Assembly: GCA_963930655.1 (NCBI GenBank)
Contig: OZ005607.1
Coordinates: forward strand, 15,704,374-15,768,373
DNA from: Myrica gale
Lineage: Eukaryota > Streptophyta > Magnoliopsida > Fagales > Myricaceae
Reading direction: 5' to 3'
DNA: 64,000 nucleotides
The stretch's first letter is position 1, and every line of letters starts with the position of its first letter. The position numbers were made by a program, and so were the translations under genes. Positions 34,648 to 45,035 of this stretch are shown one piece after another. The notes under the pieces were generated by a model. That model did not search any database. It saw only the letters and a program-made list of their open reading frames with translations, and was not told the origin of the DNA.

Positions 34648-35939
34648 ATGAAAAAATTACTTATTCTATTATTAGTACTAGGAGAATTATCCTTTTTACA
34701 GTGTCCATCCAACTCCACCCTCTGTTTACCCTAGAGTCTGAGTTGTGCATCCATCTCCCCTTTAGTCCAGACTGTTCTGTGATTTTTGTCCACTCCGAAA
34801 CAAAAACAAGCATAAGTCTAGCTCTATGCTAGCAAAAGCTGCCCCTGGATCACGCAAGGCAATAGTTCATGTCACCCTAGTGATCGATACTGTCACAACT
34901 TCGCTCGTTTAATAACATATGGACCATTTATGAAAATGACGTTATCCATATTCTTTTAGTCTCAGTAAGTATTCAACATTCAACCATTGAATCCTTAATG
35001 TTCACATGAATGATATGAGGAATATATTATGCAACTTTTAAATAATTGACAAGATTATAAAATAAAGGAAGACTTATCTTAAGGTTATTGCGCTCTCTAA
35101 GCTTTAAACTTATTCATTCTTTATTTAATAATTACTTCGTTTATTTAATAATTCTTTCCTTTTGTTTACCCCTTATCTTCGAGATATTTCATTCATTTGG
35201 TCATGTCTTATTTCCATTAGACTTTAATAATTTTAAGACTTTATTTGGCTTTTACTATTCTTGCCAAGCTTAATCCTCTACTTCTTTACTTCTTTTTTCT
35301 TCTATGTTTGGGTGTTAAGGCCCAATACTACATTTCTTTTCAAAGGGTTGGGCTGAGAGGCCCAACTAGACTTAATGCCTATTGGTCTTAATGTTTTAAC
35401 GGCTTTTAAGTCCTTTTCAAGGCCCTTTACAGAAATAGTATTTCTCCTCTTCAAAGCTTTAATAGAATGTTAGTCTTTTTTAAGGTCTTTTTAGGTCTTC
35501 TTTTGGGCTTTCAAGGCCCAAGAAAGGTTATTGGCCCCGAGGCCCATTAAACATTCTTATTGATATTTTTATTTCATTAAAGCCTTTCTTGCCTCATTAG
35601 ACCATTATCTTATAACATTTGAGGTTTTAATTATTAAACCAACTGATCATTTAGAGGTTTAAACTTCATATCAAAGGCCTCGGTTTGATAATTTGTGTCT
35701 ATTTTCATTCTTTTGATCTAATTTCTAAGTTCTTCACCTATAGGACTCTATATCTACCCAAAAGCATTTCAAATCCTTTGAGTACAATCTTTCCAGGTTT
35801 TTAATATGTTTAAAACAGTGACCAAACAAACTTCAAATGCCACCATTATATACTCAAAATGTCAAAATGTATAAAAGACCATCCTCTAGGTTAAAAACCT
35901 TAGGACCCGTGGCCTCTATGGCTCCTCTTAGCCAGTTTA
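34648..35939. other. Non-coding repeat-like DNA
   Basis: Many short phrases of the type AGGCCCAA, GGCCCATTA and TTAAGGCCC (35320-35560) suggest LTR-derived sequence. No coding region or clear boundaries. Confidence 0.35.
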
Positions 35940-36744
35940 CACTACAAGAAAAAAGATTTTGGGTGACAAAAAAATTTGTCACCCAAAGTGCTAATTTCGT
36001 CAACTAATGTTTTGGGTGACAAAATCGAGTTGTCACCTTGTTCGTCACCTAAAGCCTGCCAGCCAAAGTTTTGGGTGACAATTTTGGCTTTCTGTCACTC
36101 AACACCATTCATGACAACCCCGTCCAAACTTCTTTTTACAATAGCGATAAAATTGAAAATCTTCATACCAAGTACAATCCATCCGTTGGCAAGAGAAGTG
36201 TGAACGTAATCTCCATACGTTCGGACAATTCATGCGAACAGTTCATCCAAGGTGACGAAATGGATTTCGTCATGTACAATCCATGCACACGGATATACAA
36301 CATAGTCCACACGTCCATACATCACGTCCGGACAATTTAGTGAATACGTCCCCACCGTTGTTTCATTTATGACGAAATACTTATTTGTCATCCTCAAACT
36401 CTGTTCGAACTATGGCGTACACCGTTCGGACTTTGGTTCAGTTGAACACGTTCGAACGGTTCGTTGTATCATGCGTACGTTTGCTTAATAAAAGATCGTG
36501 TACACGAGATAATTGTGTGTGCGCATGTTATCAATGCCAAATAGCCGTTCGGACGAAATTTGATTACGTTTGAACGGTTTTCTTTATATTTGAATTAATT
36601 TAATTGAAATTTAAAAAACAATATAAATAGAAAGATATTCAATGCTCATAATATAATAAAATATCTACAAATATGCAATCATAATTAAAAGTAAACATAA
36701 TACGTAATCGATAAATACTGACAAAGTAGTAAAAATATAGAAAT

Positions 36745-38101
36745 CTACCCAAATTTTTGTTTCTGTGTCGAACAAGATTGCAACTGTATGATCTGCTCCG
36801 CTATTAGTTGCATCCTACGTTCTTGTTGTTCCACTGGGCTCCTTCGCTGCTCCTCCATAATTTTCTGGTGCTCTTCGTCTTTTTTCCGTTGCTGCTCTGC
36901 CATCACATGCATCAGCTCTTCGTCTTTCTTCCGTCTACTCCATATCTGACCGCTTGACGAGAAGAGTTTCATATTCCAATTGTCCTGCCCTCATCTCCTC
37001 AATCTGTAATCTTGCCTCCTCCAACCTCCGGGGCAAATCGACGAACGATGCTGATGAAGATGATCCAACAGACCGCACTGAAAGGCCTACACCTCGCACA
37101 TAACCTGCTTTTGTCCACAACACCTCAGTGAAGATCTCCACTTCGGTGTATGAATTTCCCTCTAAATCGTGTTGCAACTGTAACGCCTCTCTTTTTTCCT
37201 ATAAAATTAGAAAAGAAGATAAAAGCTAGCACATATAAAACATAAACGCACGTGAATGCATCATTAAATCTAACGTTTCAACTTACAAAATTTTTTCGTT
37301 CATCTTTTAATATCCACATGCCATCCTTAGTAGTATGCGTCTTTTTATAAAGCAACGCAAGACTAATCTCATCAGATTTTGGATTTTTCTGTACATCAAA
37401 AGAAATATAAAACGTGTATATTGAAATAGCTAAGTCATTTATTTAATTAATAAATAATAAAAAATTAATGTTTTACTTACTAACAACGCTCTCGCGTGTT
37501 TGAAAGACCTCGCTCCCGATGTGTGTACAATCTTCAGCTTAGCTCTATTCTCCTTGTTGATTGCACTCCTCCTCTGCATTGTACATTTTCAATTGTTACC
37601 ATAATTAATAATAAAATAAAATAAACGTTCAGGACGAAATAAATTGTTTAACATGAAATTCCTCGCTCGCCAATAAATCACAAACACGAGTCTATTCTTC
37701 CTTATTCATATTGGGATACTAGTGCTTTAACGCCTCTTCTTTGGAATTGAACACCGAGTAATGCTGGAACATTTTATTTTTGTGCGTCCTGTACGTTGTG
37801 TTCATCGTAGACGTCACAGTGATGTTATCCTTGGCTCGGCGTAATCCAGTTGGAAGTAATCCTTAACTGATATAACAGTTAGAAATACAAAAAGTTTCAA
37901 CAATTAAAAATTAATAAATTATATTTGCCCACACTCGATTCATCACATTCAATTTAACCCCCTCAGGGAACTTCTTCCACTTACTCTTCTCGAATGAGAC
38001 ATTTTGTTGAACGAGCGCACCAATATGACTTAAGAGCATTGAGGATGAGTAAGGCAATCTCGAGCGTACTACCTCTAATGTGTCTGATTTCGGACATCGC
38101 T
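36745..38101 (-). pseudogene. CACTA second gene, Transposase_24 (Ptta/En/Spm) type, probably decayed
   Basis: Split into exon-like blocks on the minus strand. 38101-37900 holds ALVQQNVSFEKSKWKKFPEG. About 37780-37660 holds HYSVFNSKEEALKH and a WEYLC-like block with stops. 37580-37490 holds NKENRAKLKIVHTSGARSF, 37390-37290 holds LYKKTHTTKDGMW, and 37177-36745 holds an EIFTEVLWTKAGYVRGVGL block followed by a Glu/Gln/Arg-rich coiled coil. This order is characteristic of the Transposase_24 family (PF03004 from memory) that accompanies TNP2 in plant CACTA elements. In En/Spm the second protein binds subterminal repeats. At least two stops fall in the second block, so the gene is probably dead. Confidence 0.75.
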
Positions 38102-38437
38102 ACAAAAGAATAACAATAAATTTAAAATTCAGTTACGCATGGAAATTTAAGTTTTAAAAGTCATAATATTTAATTTTGATTGACGAGGTAAGATACTTAT
38201 ACACACAACTACTTTGGGTGTCTGCTAGACTGGCTGTGTCAGGGGACGGTAATTCGTTTCTATTCCGAAGTAAAGGACCCGACACTTCTAGTGTACCTGG
38301 ACTTTTCTCAGCTCGATTTGATGAATCGCATTGAAGACATTTCCCTCCCGTTGTTAGAGAAAAAAACACAATGGCACATGTTACTAAAAATGAATATAAA
38401 ATAGAAACACAAAGTAAATTGAAACGATAAAGTTACT

Positions 38438-40538
38438 TTAGTTCTCGGAGTCATATTCTTCGTAATCACTACAATCTTCATTGAACGATTCCAAGGAATC
38501 ATCGGTTCGTTCTACTTCACGTTGTTGTGGACCGTTCTTACTGGTTACCGGCACATAAGCCTCGACGTCATTTCTAGTCAACGAAATCATGTCAAATGAG
38601 CTAAAGTCCACAAAAGCTCAATAGACTAATTTTCCTGGAATGATTTACAGTTCAACGGTCCTTCTCCATCTTCACTGGCTTCATCCTCAATATGTTGAAT
38701 ATCATACGTGTTTCTAGGGGTAATCTTTTGAAAAATCTTCTAGTCACCTCCCAACTTCCCAACTTCATATCATCGATATAAAACACTTGATTCCCCTGAG
38801 AAGCTAGCACGAACGTGTTGTCTTTGTACCACGACCTGACCGTAAAAATCAACATTTTCCTCATCATGGTCCCCCGGAACAACCACACCACTATTCTGAG
38901 TGTTACAAAACTATTCACGAAAGACCGTGTGAAACCTAACTCCATTTACTACACACCCAGAGTAACAAATTGCCCGCTGATCCGGACCGGATGTTAATGC
39001 ATACAAATCATTTGACACCGAGCTTGAATTTTCATTACGTATAGTTTGAACCTAAAATAGTAAACACGTGTTAACTTTGACTCTAAAAAAATGATCACTT
39101 TAAATTAAACATCTAATAGGGAAAAAATTAAATAAATATCCGATTTCTAAACCATAACGAAAATTTTTTTCGTGCCTCCTATCAACATTTATCGGTGATT
39201 CTCTCCTCATCTCTTCCAAATGTTAGCTATAAAGAAATAAGATATTTTAATAGAATAAAATGAACAGATAGTGTTTAAGTGAACAAATATTCTTATAAGT
39301 GCTTACTATATATGTTGGCAGATTTCTAAACAATTGTTGAGTACGTACCACTGTGCTTTTATAAATTCCTTTATATTCAAATCTTGACCACTACCATCTC
39401 CCAGCGGTCAAACACTTTGAGTAAACACAGAAAAATGACAGCTTCGATAATTCTTTTCAACATAATTCTGGTCTTTTCTATTAAATCTCGTCTCAACCGT
39501 ACCAACATGCATTGAGAAAAAAGTTAAACATTCATTTAACACATAATTCTCTGCTATGGAACCCTCACACCTTGCCTTGTTCTTAAGGAAATGCTTCATC
39601 TTCCCCATATACCTCTCCATTGGATACATACACCGAAATTAAACTAGACCCCCAACAGGACGTTCCGAGATTCCCGACCAAACCATTCATACTTCTTATC
39701 AAGGTCCCTCTATACCCTAGAGTCTGTAGGATGTCTCATAACCCCATCTTCAACCACACGGTTCTCTTGGTGCCATCGCATATCCATTACCGTTTGCCTT
39801 GATAGAAACAATCTCTACAACCTTGGTTTCAAAGGAAAATGTCGCAACACTTTTTGAGGAACCTTTGATTTGCTATTCTGATTGTACTTCTACATCGATT
39901 CCCCACACACCGGACACTCTTGGAACTCACTATGCTCCATCAAAACAGTACACAGTCATTTAAGCATGCATGTATGTTATCGTAACTAAATCCTAAATTA
40001 TTTCGTTACTTTTTCCCGTCATAATTAGATTTAGGAACTGTCTCCCTCTTCACCAGTGCATCTTTTATCAATTCTAACACATCTTCAAATGCCTTTACAG
40101 TCAAATTATTCTCCGACTTCACATGAAGTAACCTAACAATGAAAGACAACTTCTAGTACTTCTTACACTCGAGATACAACTTTCGCTCAGCATCCGTCCA
40201 TAACTTGGTATACGTGGAAAACCTGTCTCCAGACCCAGCGTTCAAGTTCTCGTCAACCCCTGCTCCGCCTCAAAATCTTCTAACATGTCTCTCATATCAT
40301 CATTTATGTTTTCCTCGGAGTCCTCGCTGCTCGGTTCAGGTTCTAAAGTGACTACCCGGCTAGGAACTTCTAAAATCGACTCTCCATGAAATGCCCAATG
40401 AGTGTAACTCTGGTCAAACCAACTTATGAATAAATAATCCTCTATCTCATCTACATGTTTGAACAACTTATTCTTACATCTCTTACATGGACATCTTATC
40501 AGTCCACGACTGTCTGCATAACAATGAGCAACACTCAT
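38438..40538 (-). pseudogene. CACTA TNP2-type transposase with internal deletion
   Basis: Reading from the right. The Transpos_assoc domain has RCPCKRCKNKLFKHVDEIED and WAFHGE (about 40500-40380). The start of the Tnp2 core has FEDVLELIKDALVK, IHACLNDCV and MRWHQENRVV (about 40120-39730), ending at ESRNVLLG near 39650. DUF4218 has MYPMERYMG and EGSIAENYVLNECLTFF (39629-39500). DUF4216 has WYKDNTFVLASQGNQVFYID (about 38850-38770). An acidic tail ends at TAA 38438-38440. The Tnp2 core joins DUF4218 directly, so most of the catalytic core is deleted at about 39630. Several frameshifts and stops are also present. Intact TNP2 cuts the element at its CACTA ends; this copy is dead. Confidence 0.82.
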
Positions 40539-41054
40539 AAAATCTCGAACAACATCACTATACTTTACACTTTTGAGTCTATCAACCTCATAAATTCAGC
40601 TTTTATCCATATTGTTCCTTCAAAGACGAAAATACATAAAACAATGCAAACAATGATGACATTTACACTCAACTCCATTTCTTCGGGTGATAGGTCCTAT
40701 CCCATTCAAGTTTACAATATCACGTACTGCACGTAATTGTCCAAACTATTGTAACTGATACTTTAGAAATTTTGGCAGCATTTTCCCCCAGTCCCCAGAT
40801 ACAGGCCTACAACATTAAGCATAAACACCCACCATTGAAGGTAAGTGTGCAAGCTCAATCCTGAATGTGTATCCGAAAGACAAAAGGAGATTTGCATCGC
40901 AATTTCTAAACACATCTATCACAATATTATATACAATTACGCACATTACGCATATTGTAAACTCCGATTGTCCATATCGTGGACAATTCAAGAATTACAC
41001 CGAGTTCATTATTCGAACTCCTTGTAATTCTTAAACGGGGGCTAAGGCTACTAT
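40539..41054. other. CACTA interior, non-coding
   Basis: Upstream side of the TNP2 gene. No coding region is recognisable. It probably holds the 5' untranslated and promoter sequence of the transposase gene. Confidence 0.4.
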
Positions 41055-41283
41055 GGGTGCGTTCACCGACCAAAATTTTGGTGCTCTAAAATTTTATTAT
41101 CATTATAATAATTTTTTTCTCCTCACTTTTTCACAAACTCCCATAAATTTTTTCACTTTTTCACCACCTCCAATAAACGTGTTCATTTTTTCACCAACTT
41201 TTTCATTCTCACTCATCAATTTTTCACAAACTCTCATACCTGAAATTTTAACCACCTTAAAATTTTGTCACACAAATAGACCC
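41055..41283. mobile_element. Tourist-like MITE, 229 bp
   Basis: The left end GGGTGCGTTCACCGACCAAA and the inverted right end GGGTCTATTTGTGTGACAAA are imperfect inverted repeats, both leading into AAAATTTT. The flanks are TAT and TAA, a near match to a 3-bp target duplication. It resembles the MITE at 19508-19686 in its AAAATTTT-rich body and its ends. Confidence 0.6.
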
Positions 41284-42185
41284 TAAATGAATAGATGAAC
41301 ATCACAGAAAAACACGTCCAGACCAATGTTTGAAAGCGCCCGAGCTGGAAAAGTGAGTCGGGACGGTACATAAATCATCCGGACTACGATTGTTGAGCAA
41401 CACTATTCTTCGACGAACAGATGATATTTTCAACACAAATTCATGCCAAAATCAACCCAAATGACAAATATTTCAATATAAAGACTTCATAACCAACTCC
41501 AAACTCAATTGCGATCATTTTAGTCCCTAAAAATTCAAAAAACACATACTTTGATATCCTAAAATCTATGCTTTTCATCCTAAAATTAAATTAAAATTAA
41601 AATCCACTAACTTGAAATGCAATCCAATCTGAAATCCCAAATGTGTTGCTTCTTTCACACCCTTTTTAACGAGATTGACGTCTTAAATCAGGTCCCCTCT
41701 TGTCCTTTTGCCTCAAATCTCTCAAATTTCTAAGTTTTGGTCGGTTTTGCTATATTTTCCGTGATGTCCAGTTTTTCAAACGCATATAACGCGTTTAGAT
41801 GCAAATAATGGAGTTCAGACGCATGTGTAAAAGTTTAGGAGGGAAAAACATGCCGCTAAATTTTCATATCGTCCACACGGCTCACGACACCATTTTAGCA
41901 ACCACCAAACAACAGCGTCTAACGATCGAGCACACTGTCCGCACACTTTCTTAAATTTTACGGCACCATTGGAAACTCCAAACGACAGCGTCTCAACACT
42001 ATAATCTAAAAAAACGTTCGAACGGAGTATCAATTATGTCCGGACTCTGCTCTTGTGAAGTACGACACCGTTCGACCTTACTGTAATATGGTCGGATGGT
42101 AATCCTCTAGTCTAAACGGTTTTAACGATCTTATTTTTTATATATCTTTTTAATATAAACAAGAGTGTAAGGAGTGTAACAAGTT
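41284..42185. other. CACTA interior, non-coding
   Basis: Includes several CGTTCGAACG-, GTCCGGAC- and GTTCGGAC-like motifs (41990-42110) shared with the left subterminal part of the element. No gene is supported. Confidence 0.4.
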
Positions 42186-42757
42186 GAAGCGCCCTCAGCT
42201 CGTTGGCACCCTCGGGTACCATCAAGTTATGTAGGAATTGGTTAAGAAGAACACCGTAGGGAAACGATTTCTGAACATCAGTCTTCAGGGCCTCAACATG
42301 GACGAATTGGTAGATGAATGATGTCATATCAAGAGGAAGCCCCCGTAAAACTTCCATGTACAAGAACTCGGCCCCGCCATAAGTCACCTCCGTCGTGTGC
42401 TTCTTCGGGTCGATGAAGAAGCATAGAATCAGGTGCATGATCCTCCAAAAAGGAAACAGGTGCGCGTGAAGCATGTTTCTTCCCTCAAGGATAGCCGTAT
42501 TCAGGCTCAACAACGTCTGGAAAACCTCGACCTTAGTAGGTCGACCATCCTCTCTCATTGGCACGGGGAACATCGCCGCATCCCTTACGTACCCCAAAAA
42601 TACCCCTAGCTCATCTGGCGAGAATATGATCTGCACGTTCCGAACAGTCACCTCCATACTAGGCTCCTCGAGGTCCCTCGCCCGAAGTATAGAAGCATAA
42701 ACCTCTCGCACCAGGTTCTTCCATGCATACCCAGTCCTCTGGAGGAACGGAAGCCAA
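42186..42757 (-). pseudogene. Plant-transposon-domain frame inside the CACTA element
   Basis: An exon-like open frame of about 190 codons, preceded at its 5' side by a good splice acceptor (CTAACAAGCAG). It opens with WLPFLQRTGYAWKNLVREVY, then NVQIIFSPDELGVFLGY, HAHLFPFWRIMHLILCFFID, a TYGGAEFLYMEVLRGLPLD block and FPYGVLLNQFLHNLMVPEG. The layout is a charged LVREVY start, an FSPDELG core, a hydrophobic RIMHLIL block and an FPYGVLL block. I associate this with the 'putative plant transposon protein' domain (PF20167 from memory), also seen in the Sirevirus env-like gene at 9253-10738. No stop interrupts it, but there is no complete gene around it. The function is unknown; it may be a captured or host-derived exon. 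Confidence 0.6.
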
Positions 42758-43278
42758 CTGCTTGTTAGAACAACATCCGAACCGTAACATAAAAGGATTA
42801 TGAACACTTTAATAAAACGATAAAATGCAAATTTAATATAAAACGGGTTCGAACAAATAAAAATAGCGTCCGAACATATTTGAATAGCTGTCTGAATTTC
42901 AGGGAGCGAAGAAAACAATTTAAATTTAATAAAAAAGCATTCAGACATCATTGACATAGTGTCCGGACATACAAAAAATGAGAACGTTTAATGTTTGGAT
43001 AATTCCTCGCGTCCGGTCAATTTTCGATATACGTCCAAACTAAATACAAATAGTAAAATTTTTTCTTTTAATATAACAGAGTTCAGACGTGTTTCATGTA
43101 GCATCCGGACACAAAATAAACAACGATATATTTCTTTTTAATACTAAAAGAAGTCTGAACGGGTGATTACGTCGTCCGAATGGACTCTTTAAACGTCCCA
43201 ACGCTATGGGACGACAACTGAGTTAACTCAGCCAAGACAACGTCTCAAAGCCTCCCGCACATTACCCAAAACATCACC
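42758..43278. other. CACTA interior with subterminal-type motifs
   Basis: Dense GTCCGGAC-, GTCCGAAC- and GTTCGAAC-like motifs and no reading frame. Ends at the gypsy target duplication GAATC (43279-43283). Confidence 0.45.
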
Positions 43279-43283
43279 GAATC

Positions 43284-43453
43284 TGTCACGCCCCGAACGC
43301 CATCCCGCAGGGATCGTGACAGCCGCGAGCATTCCCCGGGAACACTTCAGCGCTAACACTAACTCTTACAGCGGAAAACTTTTTTTTTTATACACATCGG
43401 AAGACTCACTCAGGATCCACATGTTGGCTGAGATACAAGCTCAATGAACATAA
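43284..43453 (-). repeat. Remnant of the gypsy 3' LTR
   Basis: 170 bp identical in layout to 44071-44240: the TGTCACGCCCCGAACGCC end, GGATCCACATGTTGGCTGAG, and a break after GAACATAA. Beyond this the sequence continues directly into gag, so about 4.2 kb of LTR and all of pol were removed. Confidence 0.85.
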
Positions 43454-43849
43454 AGGCGGTAACCGCTCCCAAGTAATCGCTTGCTGACCCAACTCCTGAG
43501 CCAGTAACAATTTCGTCGATTGCCACCACCTCTTCGCATCGCCTTGTAACTTAAAGGCGGCGAAGCTGACGTACTGAGCGTCGGTACACTCCAGAACTTC
43601 AAAGAGTTCTTTAATCTCTAGGAGCCAATTCTCCGCAATGATTCCATCTCCCTTCCCGCTATATCCTGGTGGGTGTTGTCGATTAAATTGATCAAAGGTG
43701 CAATCAGTGGGGTGACCTCTAACCTCCTCCCCATGTCCACCTTGTACTTGCTCAGCCACCAACTGAGCCATGTGACGTAATACATCCTCAGTCGAGACGC
43801 CTGGCTCCTCGGGCCCTCGACCCCTGCCTCCTTGCCTTCGGTGTGCCAT
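43454..43849 (-). pseudogene. Gypsy gag fragment (retrotransposon gag domain)
   Basis: The likely start is the ATG at 43847-43849 (MAHRRQGGRGRG). A Gly/Arg-rich leader is followed by the retrotrans_gag domain with FDQFNRQHPPGYSGKG, NWLLEIKELFEVLECTDAQY and FKLQGDAKRWWQSTKLLL, then it is cut off by the junction with the LTR remnant. Intact gag is the capsid precursor. This copy lacks its C-terminal half and zinc knuckle. Confidence 0.8.
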
Positions 43850-44070
43850 TCTGCACTTCAATACTTCATATTAGATTATAAGATATACGCAAGGAAACAT
43901 CATAACCTGAGCACTTGGTCTAAATCCTCAACATCCAATCCTAGGTCTAAAGATGTCTGACCTAGTTCAGGTACGAGCTTCTATCCATGTACTCAGCCAA
44001 CTTCAATGTATAGCTTCCTACTAGGGTTCAATTCCTAGTACTTAGATCTTTCCCTCTGATACCATTTAAC
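43850..44070 (-). other. Gypsy 5' leader with primer binding site
   Basis: The leader lies between the 5' LTR end (44071) and gag. The primer site is the minus-strand TGGTATCAGAGG at 44053-44064, complementary to initiator methionine tRNA, six bases from the LTR end. Confidence 0.8.
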
Positions 44071-44894
44071 TGTCACGCCCCGAACGCCATCCCGCAGGGA
44101 TCGTGACAGCCGTGAGCATTCCCCGGGAACACTCCAGCGCTTACACTAACTCTTACAGCGGAAAACCTTTTTTTTTATACACATCGGAAGACTCACTCAG
44201 GATCCACATGTTGGCTGAGATACAAGCTCAATGAACATAACCCCTCGGTAAACGAATTATAACTCATAAAAGTCTATACATTGCATCTGTTCGCAAACTT
44301 ATACAAAACGTAATAGGGCAACATACTGCCACTCGAATCAAACCAGCACTCACTAGTGCTAACTCGGAGTTCACCAATTCCGACTCCAACTCCCGAACTC
44401 CTAGGATTTCTACATGAGATAATCCTCTGCTTACCAATTTTCTTGTGGATCTGGAATGATACGATTAAAAACTATGAGTCAAAAGACTCAGTAAGGAACA
44501 ACAGTTTGGAACATGAACTTTGATAAAACATGGCTTTAAAAACATACTTACTTCAATACACTGTAGAGTTAAGAAAAGAAATGCATAACTGTAAGTCATG
44601 AGATAGTGCATAAAAACCATGATGCATATGCATGCTCCGTGATGCACATGCCATGCACTAAAAACTCTTGCCACTCTTGGCCTTTTCAAATGCATTTCAA
44701 ATCTCTTGCCACTCTTGGCCTTTTCATAAACATTTCATCTCTTATTGTGGGCTCGCTCCATTTGACCCCATGAAGTCAAGGTTGTGTTGTTCCCATCGGA
44801 ACTGTCTCCCATCCCTTGGAGACTTAACATCTGGTCGAGCTAGCCCGTAGTTGCCCCAGGCCTGATGGCTAGACACGACCCATAAGAGGTGTCA

Positions 44895-45035
44895 CACCTT
44901 CTCGAGCAACGTTCCTCGGTGTGGTTGCACATACCTCAAGGACTTACCCAACCTTCTCGATCAACGTCCCTCGGTATGGGCGTCCTAGGTTTCATTCATC
45001 CATCCTTCTCGATCAACGTTCCTCGGTATGGATGA
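44895..45035. repeat. Short tandem repeat inside the gypsy LTR
   Basis: Three imperfect copies of a roughly 28-bp phrase (CTTCTCGATCAACG followed by TTCCTCGGTATGG), spaced about 60 bp apart. Confidence 0.65.

Larger units (their letters stand above)
35940..43283 (-). mobile_element. CACTA (En/Spm) DNA transposon, internally deleted
   Basis: The left end is CACTACAAGAAAAAA (35940), the CACTA terminal repeat. It is followed by subterminal GGGTGACA/TGTCACCC repeats (35962-36100) and then by GTCCGGAC- and GTTCGAAC-type motifs (36180-36580). The same motifs return at 41340-43200, arguing that one element covers the whole interval. On the minus strand it carries TNP2 (38438-40538), a Transposase_24-type gene (36745-38101) and a plant-transposon-domain frame (42186-42757). 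It is interrupted by the gypsy element at 43284-48799 and probably resumes at 48805-49129. The opposite CACTA terminus was not found. Confidence 0.75.
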
